13,522 nt of DNA from Haliscomenobacter sp038240665 (GTDB taxonomy: Bacteria; Bacteroidota; Bacteroidia; Chitinophagales; Saprospiraceae). Made by a program: the position numbers and the translations under genes. The stretch lies in the NCBI GenBank assembly GCA_038240665.1, contig JBBRGN010000121.1:1-13522 (forward strand), read 5' to 3'. The notes under the pieces were generated by a model. It was not told the origin of the DNA. It did not search any database and saw only the letters and a program-made list of their open reading frames with translations. Each line of letters opens with the position of its first letter. Position 1 is the stretch's first letter. Below are positions 13,390 to 13,522 of this stretch, one piece after another.

Positions 13390-13522
13390 ATGGCTAAAAG
13401 AGATTATTACTCGGTTCTTGGCTTAGATAAAAATGCCGATGCCGATGCGATAAAAAAATCTTATCGGAAGCTGGCGATGCAGTACCATCCAGATAAAAAT
13501 CCGGGTTATAACGCTGCTGAAG
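13390..13522 (+). CDS. dnaJ: DnaJ, Hsp40 co-chaperone, N-terminal J domain only (cut by window edge)
   Basis: Only the first 44 codons are present. They form the start of a J domain: MAKRDYYSVLGLDKNADADA, the positively charged helix II IKKSYRKLAMQYHPDKNP and the invariant HPD at 33-35, which stimulates the DnaK ATPase. The Gly/Phe region, zinc fingers and C-terminal domains would lie beyond the window. The J-domain sequence with MAKRDYY at the N-terminus and its position after grpE favour true DnaJ over the zinc-finger-less CbpA type, but the deciding CxxCxGxG repeats cannot be seen. Confidence 0.92.
   Translation, partial: MAKRDYYSVLGLDKNADADAIKKSYRKLAMQYHPDKNPGYNAAE

Noticed and set aside
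1..13522. Defence system, prophage, transposon, CRISPR array or biosynthetic cluster
   Set aside because: All intact genes fall in housekeeping or envelope families. I saw no integrase, transposase, direct-repeat array or terminal inverted repeats.

Overview
The window looks like an ordinary chromosomal stretch from a member of the Bacteroidota. The evidence is the split F-type ATP synthase operon (atpBEFHAG without atpD/atpC), a subunit a with a signal peptide and a long extracytoplasmic insertion, -7 boxes of the TAnnTTTG type, mostly weak Shine-Dalgarno sites, and a flavin reductase with a long C-terminal extension of a kind I associate with this phylum. A saprospirian (Lewinella/Haliscomenobacter-like) origin is my guess; sequence alone cannot fix it.

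Layout. Positions 1-1436 (minus strand) hold a sirtuin cut by the window edge and, upstream of it in the same operon, a membrane-anchored Trp-rich protein of unknown function. A divergent family 2 glycosyltransferase (1591-2349) has its own promoter and ends at a nested hairpin shared with the convergent nadB (2426-4027, L-aspartate oxidase of NAD synthesis). After about 430 bases without genes comes the ATP synthase cluster atpB-atpE-atpF-atpH-atpA-atpG (4456-9823), closed by a strong intrinsic terminator. Next are a sugar-phosphate nucleotidyltransferase with a left-handed beta-helix tail (10036-11043), a convergent flavin reductase-like protein only 4 bases away (11048-11932), a membrane-anchored TlpA/ResA-type thioredoxin (12086-12625), and the chaperone genes grpE and dnaJ, the latter cut by the right edge.

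How the genes work together. The atp genes encode the whole Fo sector (a, c, b) plus delta, alpha and gamma of F1. Catalytic beta and epsilon must be encoded elsewhere. GrpE and DnaJ are DnaK co-chaperones. The other genes are housekeeping or envelope functions with no clear link to each other.

I found no defence island, mobile element, CRISPR array, tRNA, rRNA or convincing new multi-gene system. The less-explained signals are regulatory: T-tract/A-tract palindromes just before four genes (nadB, atpH, atpA, grpE), a perfect 11-bp stem between atpE and atpF, nested hairpins at 2354-2418 and 13328-13379, and an inverted repeat with a CCCCATCT box before grpE.
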